DNA of 64,000 bases from positions 536,598,038 to 536,662,037 of the forward strand of contig CM046876.1 of assembly GCA_025667525.1 (NCBI GenBank), written 5' to 3'. The notes under the pieces were generated by a model. That model did no database searches, was not told where the DNA came from, and saw nothing but the letters and a program-made list of their open reading frames with translations. The first letter of the stretch is position 1. Each line of letters begins with the position of its first letter. This document shows, one piece after another, positions 22,103 to 33,208 of this stretch. Both the position numbers and the translations under genes were made by a program. The stretch comes from Glebionis coronaria. Taxonomy: Eukaryota; Streptophyta; Magnoliopsida; Asterales; Asteraceae.

Positions 22103-22955
22103 ATGGTAAAAGATAATCCTGTTATCACATACGTGCTTTATGTGATGCCCCCAGAGAAATATATGGACTTTTTGTCTGAATATTATATCCCGGAGAGCAT
22201 AAACCCCACCTATCCAGGTGACGGCGAAGCAATCACAGACGCCCCCGCTGGGAAAATAGGCGTGTACACGCGCTTATTTGACTCAGCTAACTATCGCATC
22301 CACCTATATAGGTTCCTCGTAGATGTGATTGTATTATGACTTCCATATAACCCAGCTTTACTGTATAGGGGCGTGCAAGGTTAACCAATTTGAGGTTACC
22401 TGCCACGCCTACGAAGTGGCCCCCACCTTTAGTTTATTTAGGGTATTCTACTCCCCCCAAATGGTAAATGGGTGGCTGTCGTTTAAAAAACGATCCGCAA
22501 CCGCCCCCATGACTTATAGGATACCCCTAGATTCCCTCAAGAAGTGGTACGACCACTACTTTTTCGTAGATGCCAAGGTGTTCCCTACCTCTTTTGTTAT
22601 GAAGTATAAAGTACACTTTGACTACCCACCCTCATCCAAGGATTATGGCAGCCAGGATGTGAAAACATTAGACACCCATCACACTGATTTCCATAAGGTT
22701 CTGCCGGAGCACTTCATATGCTTAATAGGGATCAGCCACAATTATTTTAGGAGGGAGGATAGATATCCATGCTATCTGACCGAGCTTAGACAGGGTAGGT
22801 ATTCTTTATACATGAATATGCATATAAATGCGTAACACTTAGAATCATACTAACCCAAATAGTCGCTCATGTCTGCAGAGATGAAGTTGTTCGGACTATT
22901 ACGCTAGGGTGATCCAAGCAAGGTTCCGCAGGGATCTAGACTCCTGAAAGAGGGC
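22103..22955 (+). pseudogene. Antisense accessory ORF of element F (putative gypsy-type transposon domain), first exons
   Basis: The protein begins MVKDNPVITYVLYVMPPEKY and continues GKIGVYTRLFDSANYRIHLY; after a one-base slip near 22330 it reads YDFHITQLYCIGACKVNQF, FSLFRVFYSP, GWLSFKKR and YDHYFFVDAKVFP. I recognise the domain usually called putative gypsy-type transposon (Pfam PF04195), from memory. In the Tat/Retand group such ORFs lie between pol and the 3' LTR in antisense orientation, exactly as here. A GT-AG intron of 84 bases (22795-22878) joins the frame in phase to MKLFGLLR, where a TAG (22905-22907) follows. The frame is open again up to the insertion of element B at 22956 and resumes in phase at 32472. 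Molecular function is unknown. Confidence 0.65.
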
Positions 22956-24537
22956 TGTTAATGCAAGTGATGCCTAAAAACATTATTAGTGTTAACTAAT
23001 CTTTCTTAGTTTTGATCATAACAAACTATGCAACACATTTAGTATAAAACACAAAACGAATTATTAAACTAACACTATCATCAAGGTAATAATCATATCA
23101 CTAACTTTTCTTAATCATACTTAGTGATCATCAAAGTGATTATCCTTAAAACTCACTTTTGTTAATATGACAAAAGATTTTTTTAATAAAGTTTCTTTTT
23201 TAAGAAAATGTTTTATTAAAATGGAAAATGTAAATTTGAAAATGGCATATTTCATATGCCATAAGAATATCCTTTGAAGGTTTAAAAACCTCAGATATTC
23301 CTACCCCACTAAAAGACAAAAAGAGGAGCGGACTCTACTGGGTGGTACCTTAAATAGCTAGGCGGTTCCTTAGCGATATGGAACCGCCGGGCTAGATAAG
23401 GATCCGCGCCCAGCTTGCCGTTACACTTTGTCTTCTTTGAATAGTGGATCAAATCTCATTTTCCAATAACCCTCTTGGACGTTTTTCTCAGCCCCCTTTC
23501 TCATTTCTATAGCATAATCATTAGTAAATGATCACTTAATGTGTTAAGTATGTTTACATATGATTATCCTCTTGATCCCCTCCTTTACCTTGTCCAATGA
23601 GAAGATCACTCACTCACTAGTGTTGTGATAAAGATGAATCCATGAATTAGTCATGTTCATCATGTTAGCCTTTTTGTTTTTGTTGATCCATTTGTATTTA
23701 TGAATACTTGGACTAGTTGTGTTCATCCAAGCTATTTGTGAATACTTGGATTTGTTGTGTACATCCATTGCATATGTGTTTGCTTGGATTTTTGTTGTGT
23801 AGATCCAAGCTACATGTGTGTACTTGGGTATGTTTAGTTGAGTTGTAATAGATTGTGTAGTAGTTCTCACTAAACTATAAAGTGATGTGGTTGTGTCTTG
23901 TGAGTTCTCACTAAACTTGAAAGTGATTAGTAGTTATGTTGTGTGAAGTTCTCACTTGGCTTCAAAGTAAAGAGTCGTGAAGATTGGTTCTAGCTTTGGA
24001 TTAGAACTCGACATCTAGCCTTGTGTCGCAAAATGGTGAAGTAGGCAACGTCGTGAAGATTGGTTCTACCTTGAGATTAGAACTCGACATCTAGCCTTGT
24101 GTCGTTAAATTTTAAAGTAGACAACGTTGTGTGGATTGGTCCTAGCTAATGATTAGGTCTCGACATTTAGCTTAGTGTCGGAAAATAATGTAAGCGACGA
24201 TGTAAGGCTTTCTCCGCCAAGAAGGGAGCTTGTGGATATAGTGGAAATCTCGAGTAGGTGTACTCGAAGAGTGGAGTAGAAACGAGGATAGAGCCTCGTT
24301 GTCAAACCACTATAAATCTTGGTGTCTTGTCACTAGGTTTTCTATTTCCTTACTCTTTACTTATTTCATTATCATTATACTTACCTATTACCATTGCTAA
24401 TGCATTTGAATTGAACCTAATCATTATGCAACTTAGCTTCAAGTAAAAGATAGTTTTGATACAAACCTAATTGAAAGTAATTTTAATTAGGTGACTAATA
24501 GAAGAGAAACTATTCAACCCCCCTTCTAGTTTCTACA
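22956..24537 (+). repeat. 5' LTR of element B
   Basis: It contains a GC-rich hairpin at 23361-23388 and three tandem-repeat blocks: about 47-bp GTTGTGT..ATCCAAGC units (23690-23830), about 40-bp GTTCTCACT units (23862-23970), and about 76-bp GTCGTGAAGATTGGTTCTA units, roughly three copies (23987-24190). The site matching the 3' LTR's TATAAATAG reads TTTGAATAG near 23436, so the TATA box looks lost. Confidence 0.92.
23361..23388. promoter_or_regulatory. GC palindrome 1 of element B (5' LTR)
   Basis: GGCGGTTCC - ten-base loop - GGAACCGCC, in a GC-rich patch (23330-23415) inside otherwise AT-rich DNA. A nearby GGTACC and a GATCCGCGCCC word also recur in the 3' LTR. Confidence 0.75.
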
Positions 24538-24539
24538 AT

Positions 24540-24551
24540 TGGTATCAGAGC
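24540..24551 (+). other. Primer binding site of element B
   Basis: TGGTATCAGAGC, two bases after the LTR, is complementary to the initiator-Met tRNA 3' end. Confidence 0.85.
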
Positions 24552-25620
24552 GATGGTCACTCAAGATCTTTGAAGTATATTGTACTTTAAAACTTGGATC
24601 GATCTATTGTCTCCTCAAATTAGAAGGTCAAGTTGTACTAAAGTTTCTTTTTGGTCAAAAATATTTTTTCTTGGAAACTCTTGAAATGTATCTACTAGTT
24701 TGCATCTTGCTTTGTGTAGGTACTCATGAAGATCAATCATTTAATTGGTTGTGGATTAAGTTACTTGCACTTATAGAAGACTCATCTTCATTGATCTTCA
24801 ACATCTTTGAATGATGATATCAAGATGATTGGGAATGATATTAGTCCTTGAAGACTTAGTACTCATCATAGTCATTGTTGGGCATTGCATTGATTCCTTG
24901 ATAGATTGGAATGCTCTTTGTGGCGAAGGTACGCTTTCGTTCTTCCACACGCCCTTTGATCATTCTTTTGATCATTACTTGACTATGTGATTGTTCTTGG
25001 CATCCTTGCCTTGACATTTGTTTGTGGTCTGTGATTCTTTTCCTTTACCCTCTCAAACCTTCATTGCTTGGATACTTGACTCACTACGGTGATGTAGAGT
25101 GAGTTAGTAGTAGCTTAAAGTATCAAGCATGATATCCATGGTTTGCACCAAGATGGTTAGTAGGCCCTTTGTGGGAGAGAAAGTGAGTTAATACCTTGAT
25201 CATATTTTGGTTTAGACTAAGACTATTATTGAAAGTGATCTTAGTCTATGCATCATTATCTGCTTTGTGCTTATTCATTACCAAAGCCGTTTAACACTTC
25301 GCCGGAAAGGCACGTCTTAAACCACTATATATGACACAAGCTCTTCGTCTCCACGATTTGAAGATTGTCATTAATCCCTTAAGCATTGATCTTAGTCTTG
25401 ATTTACTTCCCTTGACTTCTCTCCACTTTGCTTTTTCGCTACGAGTAGTCGTTTGTCCGTTTCGGTTCTTTTCGATCTCGATTCAACTCGTAATCCTTCA
25501 TTAAGGCATACTACTTAGTGTTATGATGATCCAATGATATTCTAAAAGGTTTAAGATATATTTTTAAGTATTTTAGAAAACTTGGTTTTCAAAATTTTGG
25601 CGTATTTCATTGATAAAAAT
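24552..25620 (+). other. Non-coding leader of element B
   Basis: No convincing coding sequence. The short frame overlapping the primer site (24539-24814) has no recognisable content. Confidence 0.45.
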
Positions 25621-25626
25621 AGCCTC

Positions 25627-25695
25627 TGTAGGCGGTTCTTTATCTCTGGCGGCTCAAACCCGCGGTTCCTTATCGATATGGAACCGCGGGCAGTA
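25627..25695. promoter_or_regulatory. GC palindrome 2 of element B (before ORF a)
   Basis: CCCGCGGTTCC - TTATCGATAT - GGAACCGCGGG at 25659-25690, an 11-bp perfect stem. A partial GGCGGTTC lies at 25631. It is about 700 bases before the first ORF. Confidence 0.8.
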
Positions 25696-26388
25696 AAGTT
25701 TTTCAGAGCGCCAGTTTTATTAAATTAATATTTTTCAAACCAAATCCTCTCTCTCCCAAAAACACACAGCCGACGGATTTCACCTTTTCCACCATTGTTG
25801 AAGCTTCAAAAACCTTCAATCACTCAAATTAATTGATTCCAAGTTGTGGGTTTCACTCATCCTTCATCAAACATCAATTAATTGTAAGTATTTTCTTTCG
25901 ATTTCATCTATTTTGTTCTAGGGTTCATCTTTTCATAATTGGGGATTTGTAAAATTGAAATTGAATTAGAACCTTAATAGGAATATGGGTTGACATGGTT
26001 ATTTTACTATGATTCCTTAGGTTCATATTCATTAAGATTTCACTAAAACCCACTTATAGAACAAATCCGAATTTTGGCTAAATGATTTTGGCTAAAAAGA
26101 TGGAATTGAGATGAACCCATGAACAAATAGGTAGTTGCATTGTTAATGCTTACCTAAAAATATTGTTTTGAAAAACCAATGTTCTAGTCCATTGTTGATC
26201 CAACATAGTTCATATATTCTTGGTTAATAATGGAATAGATACATTGTGAACATGAGAATGATATGGATTCAATCCTTTGTTTGTCAAGAAATTGATATAA
26301 CACTTTCTCATATTTTTTTGATTTTTGATTTTATTTTTCATATGAGTGATTAGAAAAATATTTTCTTGTGTTTATTTAGGTACTAATC

Positions 26389-27612
26389 ATGCCTTCACAA
26401 TACCAAAAGGATCATCAACTCACTAGACAATACATGCCAAACATTTCCCAAACCTTTGCTTCCACTCAACTTTGAAACTCCTTTTCATCCCTTTCAACTC
26501 GAAATTTCCATGAGGGTAGAGTTGTTAATGAGGGAAGAACGGGTTATGTCTATATCAAATCTATGTTTGAGCATACGGGGTTTGATTGCTTGCTCAACAT
26601 AGATGAAGATATTTACCCCTTGTTTCTTCTAGAATTCTTTAGCACTTACTCCATGTTTGAATACAATGACGAAATCTTCATTCGATTCTTGTTGAATGAT
26701 CAAATCATTCAATACTCTCTTGAAGAATTCGGTGAAATTCTTGGTGTGCCATATGAAGGCACTTGTCATTTCACGGATAAATGGCGACTTGATGCTCTCT
26801 TGGAATCCTACGACAAACCTCCAAATGACCACGCCAAAATTGATCCAGAATTTATCCTTGATATCATTTCGAATGAGCGTGATGGAAATGTTGTGAGAAG
26901 CCTTCATTCTAATGTGCGAAATGTGAATCGCTATGAAGTGCTCTCAAGCGACCTTAAGGATTTTATGGTCCAATGGGCAAATATCCTTAGGGAGAATGTA
27001 TTTTGTCTTGGTGGTAACCGAGATCATATCCCGGCTTGTATGGTGCATATGTTGTGTTGCATCTTTACATCAACCAAGTATAATTTGGCATTCTATATCG
27101 CTCGACGAATAAATTATGCCCTTTCAAAGCCCAAAACAAACCTTCCCTATGCTATGCTTCTTACTCGCCTCTTCAAAAGGGTTGCTCATGACTTTCCCCA
27201 CCTCGACCTTTCTCGCTTTCACCCGGTTCATCGGGTTATGTTGCCTATTCAAGAGGTATATGAAAGAAAGCCTAGAAGTGATCATGGTTCGCGAAAATCC
27301 GATCATCAAGAGACGGATGATGAGGACACCTATATGCCAACAAGTGATGGTGGTGGCATAGGTTCTAGTTCTCATTTCAACTCTTCGAGTAATTCCCACC
27401 CATCCTCAAACTCATTCGTGGATGGCTTGAAGACCTAGCTCCTCCACCTCATTATTCCTCTAGTGAAGTACCGGAAGATCTCAACATGGAGCATCTCTAC
27501 CGTGAAAATCTTAGGACTCGAGGTGAGCTACATGAACATCGGGTGGAGTCAAGGAAGGGTTTCAAGTACTTGGGGAATATGATCAAGGGATTGGGCAAGA
27601 AAAGAAGGTGAA
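26389..27612 (+). pseudogene. ORF a of element B, accessory retrotransposon protein
   Basis: From ATG 26389 the frame is open except for TGA at 26473-26475, then runs to 27438. A frame change near 27430 recovers a matching tail (APPPHYSSSEVPEDLNMEHLY, GFKYLGNMIKGLGKK) to about 27612. Visible blocks are YVYIKSMFEHTGFD, YSLEEFGEILGVPYEGTCHF, NILRENVFCLGGNRDHIPA, LPYAMLLTRLF and a Ser-rich acidic C-terminus. From memory this is an accessory ORF common in Asteraceae LTR elements and annotated there only as hypothetical. No catalytic motif is visible. AGGTACTAATC just upstream of the ATG resembles a splice acceptor, so the message may be spliced; that is inference. Confidence 0.6.
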
Positions 27613-27895
27613 GACTTTGAAGTGTTTCAAAGTATGCATGTTGGTAAACATGTATTGTGATGTTGAACAATTTTTTTTTATTTTGGTTGTGTACTAACTA
27701 ATACTACTTGTTTGGATTATTTGTTATTTTTATCCTAATGATTATCTATGCCATTGTGTTTATAATTTTCATATCTTTGTGCATCCTATGTGTTAGTTAG
27801 ATTCCTAAATTTTGGTCAGTAGTTAACTTTGGCTTGAAAATCCTTTGATAAAAATCTGGGCTAACCAAAGTTTGAGAAAGTACCATTTTTGAACA
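27613..27895 (+). other. Spacer between ORF a and the next palindrome
   Basis: T-rich, with no gene. It resembles a 3' untranslated region. Confidence 0.4.
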
Positions 27896-27898
27896 CCT

Positions 27899-27975
27899 CT
27901 GGTCGCGGTTCCATATCGACCCGCGGTACCTTATTGATAAGGAACCGCGCACCCTAGATAGGGAACCGCCGGCTA
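27899..27975. promoter_or_regulatory. GC palindrome 3 of element B (before ORF b)
   Basis: CGCGGTACC - TTATTGAT - AAGGAACCGCG at 27921-27949, with an extra CGCGGTTCC at 27904-27912 and GGGAACCGCC at 27961-27970. It is about 260 bases before ORF b. Confidence 0.75.
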
Positions 27976-28208
27976 CTGTGTCCGACAGAATCTTTGCTTT
28001 ACACTATTTTCCTTAATCTGTGTAAACCTTGCTTGATTCTTTGCAAAAACCTACATATTTCCTAAACTAGGTTAGCTAAATTCATTGTTCACATAAAATG
28101 TTTTTTAACCCATTACTAGTTTGGATCATACCCTCACCCTTTTAAACCCATCTTGTTAGCCATGTTCTTCACACATCAAACCATTCTTCCTTAAACCTTA
28201 AACCTCTC

Positions 28209-28880
28209 ATGACAACCATGGTTTCTACAAGAAACTCAAACTCATCCAAAACCTCCACTTCAAGGAAAAATCTTAAGATTAAGATTAAGTTGCCTAAACC
28301 TAACTCTTCACCCTTTCACACACCCAAGAATGAGATTGTCCCAATTCTCATTTCTTCATCAACCTCACCACCTCTTGCTCCATGCAAGACTACATCAACC
28401 CATGGTACCAACCATTCTCATGGTTCTACCTCCTCTTCGTTCCAATCTAGAATGAATTAGCTTTCCTCACCCTTCACTCTAAGTAATCTCTTGGATGTGA
28501 CTACCCAACCACAACCCATCCAAAGCATTCCCATTGTGAATGACTTTGATGATACCTTGGTGACTTCACCATTTACCCCTCCAAACTCACCCATTTCACC
28601 TTTTGAGAGCATGCCTCCACACTCACCCACATCACCCTTGGAGAACATACCTCCTCCACCTCCACCTCCCTCAAACACTCCCATTTTGGGTGTTCCACTT
28701 CCCTTCTTTATGGGTGATCCTTACTTCCTTGGGTTCCTAGAAGCTAATGGTTCTCATTGTCCATGTTGCCTCTACAATAACTACATCATTCAAAACCTTA
28801 GGATGGAGATGTTTGGACTTCATATGAGGTTGCAAGATTTCTTGCTCACCTTGTTTAACATGCCTCCTCCTAGGAGATGA
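28209..28880 (+). pseudogene. ORF b of element B, Pro/Ser-rich protein with GSHCPCC motif
   Basis: One frame of 223 codons is interrupted only by TAG at 28458-28460. The first 80 residues are basic and Ser/Thr-rich (KNLKIKIKLPKPN). The middle is Pro-rich (TPPNSPISPF, PPPPPPPS). The end reads LGFLEANGSHCPCC and then a helix, LRMEMFGLHMRLQDFLLTL. The C-x-C-C pair followed by a helix is repeated in ORF c. I do not know a function; small Pro-rich ORFs with this ending occur in Asteraceae elements as I recall. Confidence 0.55.
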
Positions 28881-29315
28881 ATGGTGATTTTCTTTAAAAA
28901 TATTTTTCAAGAAAAATCAAGCCAAGGAAGATTACTAATCAAGACCTAGTTTTAATTTATCTTTAGTTTAGTTAATTGTTTTTCTTTATTTCCTTTATGT
29001 ATCTCTTTCATGAGTGTTTTATGAGGATGAATTATGGACTTAGCATTATGTGTTTCTATCTTTATGTGCACATTAATCAACTTTAATTCTAAATTAAATT
29101 TGAACCTAATTCTATCACAACCTCTAAAATTTGACTAAAATTGGTTCAAAATGTTATCCAAATATTTTGTCACCCTTTGTCAAGACATTCTTTGTGAATG
29201 TGTTGCTTTTATGTAACCCTAGCATAATTTAGTGCTAATAGAGGTAAAATTCCAAAATTTGCAATTTTTTGAAAAAGTCTTAGTTTTTCTCAAAACCCTG
29301 GAAAATCAAGGTTTC
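28881..29315 (+). other. Spacer between ORF b and the next palindrome
   Basis: AT-rich sequence without a gene, resembling a 3' untranslated region. Confidence 0.4.
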
Positions 29316-29317
29316 AA

Positions 29318-29400
29318 GTCCACCGCACGCGGCTCACTAAAGTCGCGCGGTTCCTTAAGTGATAAGGAACCGCCGGTCCCTATAAGGTACCACGGACAGG
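29318..29400. promoter_or_regulatory. GC palindrome 4 of element B (before ORF c)
   Basis: GCGGTTCCTTA - AGTGA - TAAGGAACCGC at 29346-29372, an 11-bp perfect stem. GGTACC follows at 29385-29390. It is about 200 bases before ORF c. Confidence 0.8.
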
Positions 29401-29576
29401 AAGTCATTTTTTGACTCGTTTTTGGTCTTTCTTCATCTCCCTATCCCTGTCAAGATTCCATGTTTACTCAATTTGGCTAAACATTCCTTGACACTTTACA
29501 TTTGATTTTCAAACCTTTTCCTTGTCTACTTTCTTCTTATACCCCCACCTTGAGATTTCATTCTCACACCTCAACA

Positions 29577-30190
29577 ATGCCTAACTCTTCCTTTCATAAC
29601 CTTGACATTTCATTGTCACAAACCTCCTCACCCAAAGCTTCCTCATCCAAGCTTTCAAAGAAACCGAAGATCTCGGTTCGACCTATTTGGATCAAGAAAA
29701 ATGAACCCTCTTCATCCAAGCCACCCAAGAACCCCACCTTCTCTCCAATCAAGTATTGGAATGAGACTTACTCCATTAACCCCGTCACCGGAGAAAAGGA
29801 AAATCTCCCACCACCACCAAAACCTTTTGACACCCCCAACTCAATGACCTTACAACCTTCCCAAACCTCACAAGGCATTATGAAAACATTTCTTACCCAC
29901 TTTCCTCACCACCACCAAACCCTAGGTGTAATGGCCTTCCCCCATCAATCGAATTTGTGTTACATCATGGATCCTCGTGTGCTTGTTGTCGATTTCAACA
30001 AATTGAACTTGCTCATGTGTATGAGAAGATAAATTTTCTTGAATTCCTCCTCACTCGACCTCCTCTCAAAGTTTTCGTTCCCGTGGCAAAACTTCGAATG
30101 ATGCCTCGTCGTCTTATTTTTCCAACTAAAGGACTAAGCACTCTTGGAGTCAATAAAACTTTAGTTGTTTTAGAGTCATTAATGTTTTAA
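29577..30190 (+). pseudogene. ORF c of element B, Pro-rich protein with GSSCACC motif
   Basis: From ATG 29577 the frame runs as a Ser/Lys/Pro-rich protein (SSKLSKKPKISVRPIWIKK, KYWNETYSINPVTGEKENLP). After a one-base slip between about 29945 and 29965 it continues in a second frame to TAA at 30188-30190 as HHGSSCACCRFQQIELAHVY and a helix with EFLLTR. The GS-x-C-x-C-C motif followed by a helix parallels ORF b, suggesting that b and c are diverged duplicates. Function unknown. Confidence 0.55.
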
Positions 30191-30870
30191 TCAATCTTGG
30201 AAAATTATCACTATTAGAATAGCTTATGCTTTGTGGTTTATTTTCCATATCTTTTGCTTTAGATACTCACATTGTGTGTATGACTATCTACTTTGTTTGT
30301 GCCTTTCATATTTATGTAATATGAAATCTTTGTGTTGTGTTTGTTTTCTTTATTTGATCATTCTCTCTTCCTTTTGAGTTGATCGTGGTTAATCTTTACA
30401 ATTGATTATGGGTGATTCCATCAATTCTAAATTTTAACCCCTTGACAAATTTATCATCTTTATTGGTTGGATGTTTCTTTTCCACCTCTATTTCACCAAC
30501 TGAACTTTGATTTTGTCATTTACCTCTTTGGACATACTTAGCAAATACTTGCTTCTAATTTGAGATTTCTTCTCCTTCTCCCTCTCAAGTTACTTAGTAG
30601 GTAGTGATCATATATACATTGGTGTTTTTTTCCTTTCTACTAACCTTTGTGTATCATGTCACCATAGAGCATACACTTGGTGCCCCAAGCAAGGGGGAGC
30701 AACCACCAAAGGGGAGCTACTAGCAAAGTCCGGTTCTCTTCAAAGACTTGTGCTTACCTTTTTGCTACGACAAAGGGGGAGAAATGATAGTGATAAACTC
30801 GTTAATAATTCGATATTTTGTGTTTCTACGTAAATGAGTTTATAGTTTGTCGTAATCAAAAGGGGGAGAT
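30191..30870 (+). other. 3' non-coding region and polypurine tract of element B
   Basis: Three GGGGGAG-type tracts occur (30693-30698, 30776-30781 and 30858-30870). Only the last, AAAAGGGGGAGAT, abuts the LTR and is the likely working tract. Confidence 0.6.
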
Positions 30871-32466
30871 TGTTAATGCAAGTGATGCCTAAAAACATTA
30901 TTAGTGTTAACTAATCTTTCTTAGTTTTGATCACAACAAACTATACAACACATTTAGTATAAAACACAAAACGAATTATTTAACTAACACTATCATCAAG
31001 GTAATAATCATATCACTAACTTTTCTTAATCATACTTAGTGATCATCAAAGTGATTATCCTTAAAACTTACTTTTATTAATATGACAAAAGATTTTTTAA
31101 TAAACTTTCTTTCTAAGAAAATGTTTTATTAAAATGGAAATTGTAAATTTGAAAATAGCATATTCCATATGCCATAAGAATATCCTTTGAAGGTTAAAAA
31201 AACCTCAAATATTCCTACCCCACTAAAAGACAAAAAGAGGAGCGGACTCTACTGGGCGGTACCTTAAATAGCTAGGCGGTTCCTTAACGATATGGAACCG
31301 CCGGGCTAGATAAGGATCCGCGCCCAGCTAGCCGTTACACTTTGTCTTCTATAAATAGTGGATCAAATCTCATTTTCCAATAACCATCTTGGACATTTTT
31401 CTCAGGCCCCTTTTTCATTTCTATAGCATAATCATTAGTAAATGATCACTTAATGTGTTAAGTATGTTTACATATGATTATCTTCTTGATCACCTCCTTT
31501 ACCTTGTCCAATGAGAAGATCACTCACTCACTAGTGTTGTGATAAAGATGAATCCATGAATTAGTCATGTTCATTATGTTAGCCTTTTTGTTTTTGTTGA
31601 TCCATTTGTATTTATGAATACTTGGACTAGTTGTGTTCATCCAAGCTATTTGTGAATACTTGGATTTGTTGTGTACATCCATTGCATATGTGTTTGCTTG
31701 GATTTGTGTTGTGTAGATCCAAGATACATGTGTGTACTTGGATATGTTTAGTTGAGTTGTAATAGATTGTGTAGTAGTTCTCACTAAACTATAAAGTGAT
31801 GTGGTTGTGTCTTGTGAGTTCTCACTAAACTTGAAAGTTATTAGTAGTTGTGTTGTGTGAAGTTCTCACTTAGCTTCAAAGTGAAGAGTCGTGAAGATTG
31901 GTTCTAGCTTTGGATTAGAACTCGACATCTAGCCTTGTGTCGCAAAATGGTGAAGTAGGCAACGTCGTGAAGATTGGTTCTACCTTGAGATTAGAACTCG
32001 ACATCTAGCCTTGTGTCCTTAAATTGTGAAGTAGGCAACGTTGTGTAGATTGGTCCTAGATAATGATTAGGTCTCGACATTTAGCTTAGTGTCGGAAAAT
32101 AATGTAAGCGACGATGTAAGACTTTCTCCGCCAAGAAGGGAGCTTGTGGATATAGTGGAAATCTCGAGTAGGTGTACTCGAGGAGTGGAGTAGAAACGAG
32201 GATAGAGCCTCGTTGTCGAACCACTATAAATCTTGGTGTCTTGTCACTAGGTTTTCTCTTTCCTTACTCTTTACTTATTTCATTATCATTATACTTACCT
32301 ATTACCATTGCTAATGCATTTGAATTCAACCTAATCATTATGCAACTTAGCTTCAAGTAAAAGATAGTTTTGATACAAACCTAATTGAAAGTAATTTTAA
32401 TTATGTGACTAATAGAAGAGAAAATATTCAAACCCCCCCCCCCCCCCCCCCCTTCTAGTTTCTACA
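30871..32466 (+). repeat. 3' LTR of element B
   Basis: Partner of 22956-24537, longer mainly because of a run of about 20 C at 32433-32452. TATAAATAG at 31354-31362 is intact here. The same tandem blocks and GC palindrome are present. Confidence 0.93.
31275..31302. promoter_or_regulatory. GC palindrome 5 of element B (3' LTR)
   Basis: GGCGGTTCC - ten-base loop - GGAACCGCC. It matches palindrome 1 with one loop change. Confidence 0.75.
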
Positions 32467-32471
32467 AGGGC

Positions 32472-33208
32472 GAGCCCCCATTACTAGTCGCCACTGCCGA
32501 CATGACTATCGCGCTGGAAGAAACAACAGAGGCGCGATCTGATGAGCAAGAACTAGTGATCCAGAAGTCGCCACTGAACTTCTCTAATGAAGAAGGTGGT
32601 GAGCTGCTACTAGAGAATGTCGCCTCCATCCAAGATGAAGAACCAACAGATCCATCTATCAGCCGCATGGTTGGTGATGATGATGAAGGAGAGGAGGAAG
32701 TGGTGCAGGAGGTAGGATCCCCCAACAGCCAAAACCTGCGTCCAAGAAGCGCAAATCCACCAGGAAGGTGGTGAAGAATGTAGAAGCGGAGGAGGGGAAC
32801 ACAACGCGCCTCCCAAGAAGCTGAGGAAATACCATCCTCAATTCCAAGAAGAAAGCAGCACCACACTGCCGCAAGACAACCCCCCGCCGCAAGCAGATAC
32901 TCATGTATGGAAGGCAACACCAGTGAGCGCTGTAGCTCCTACCATCACGGAAGTACTTGTTATATTTCATAATATTTGATCCTCTCTAAAAAACTCATAA
33001 GTTTGTTTAAATAACAGGGTGGATCCTTCGATGGTGGCGCAGGAGAAGGAAGTAGAGAGAGAACCTTCTCCCATGATATCCACGATGCCCCCATCACCTC
33101 CCCCAACTCACGAAGAGGAGCCTCGCGCCGAGGGCCCGGACACCAACCTACACCCGGCATGGAACTTGTCAAGCTTAACAAGATTAGAAGCAGAGTCCGA
33201 GTGTAAGG
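32472..33208 (+). pseudogene. Antisense accessory ORF of element F, last exons
   Basis: This continues the frame that stops at 22955: KEG is followed in phase by EPPLLVATADMTIALEETTE, so element B split one ORF. The protein then has acidic, Ser/Pro-rich and Lys-rich low-complexity segments. A frame change occurs near 32735-32770. A candidate 65-base GT-AG intron (32953-33017) has an AT-rich body and an AATAACAG acceptor; the next exon reads DPSMVAQEKEVEREPSPM and ends HPAWNLSSLTRLEAESECKEF. From memory, W-x-L...C-KEF marks the middle of this protein family, so the remainder is missing. It joins element C inside a shared TTCTAGCAT-like word. Confidence 0.6.

Larger units (their letters stand above)
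22956..32466 (+). mobile_element. LTR element B, three ORF cassettes and no polymerase
   Basis: LTRs of 1582 and 1596 bases (22956-24537 and 30871-32466) start TGTTAATGC and end TTCTACA. They are flanked by a perfect 5-bp duplication, AGGGC (22951-22955 and 32467-32471). A Met-tRNA-type primer site follows the left LTR and AAAAGGGGGAGAT precedes the right one. The 6.3-kb interior has three small ORFs (26389, 28209 and 29577), each broken by one or two lesions, and no protease, integrase or RT. A GC-rich palindrome recurs in each LTR and before each ORF. It interrupts the antisense ORF of element F in frame. Confidence 0.93.

Noticed and set aside
24258..24446. 62-codon frame repeated at 32172-32360
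   Set aside because: It lies in both LTRs of B and is similar only because the LTRs are copies. No protein features are visible.
22956..32466. Host gene with long introns
   Set aside because: Matching LTRs, primer site, purine tract and the AGGGC target duplication show that this is a retroelement.
32462..32970. Minus-strand frames of 68-152 codons opposite the antisense ORF of F
   Set aside because: Low-complexity shadow frames. The plus strand continues the recognised protein in phase across element B.
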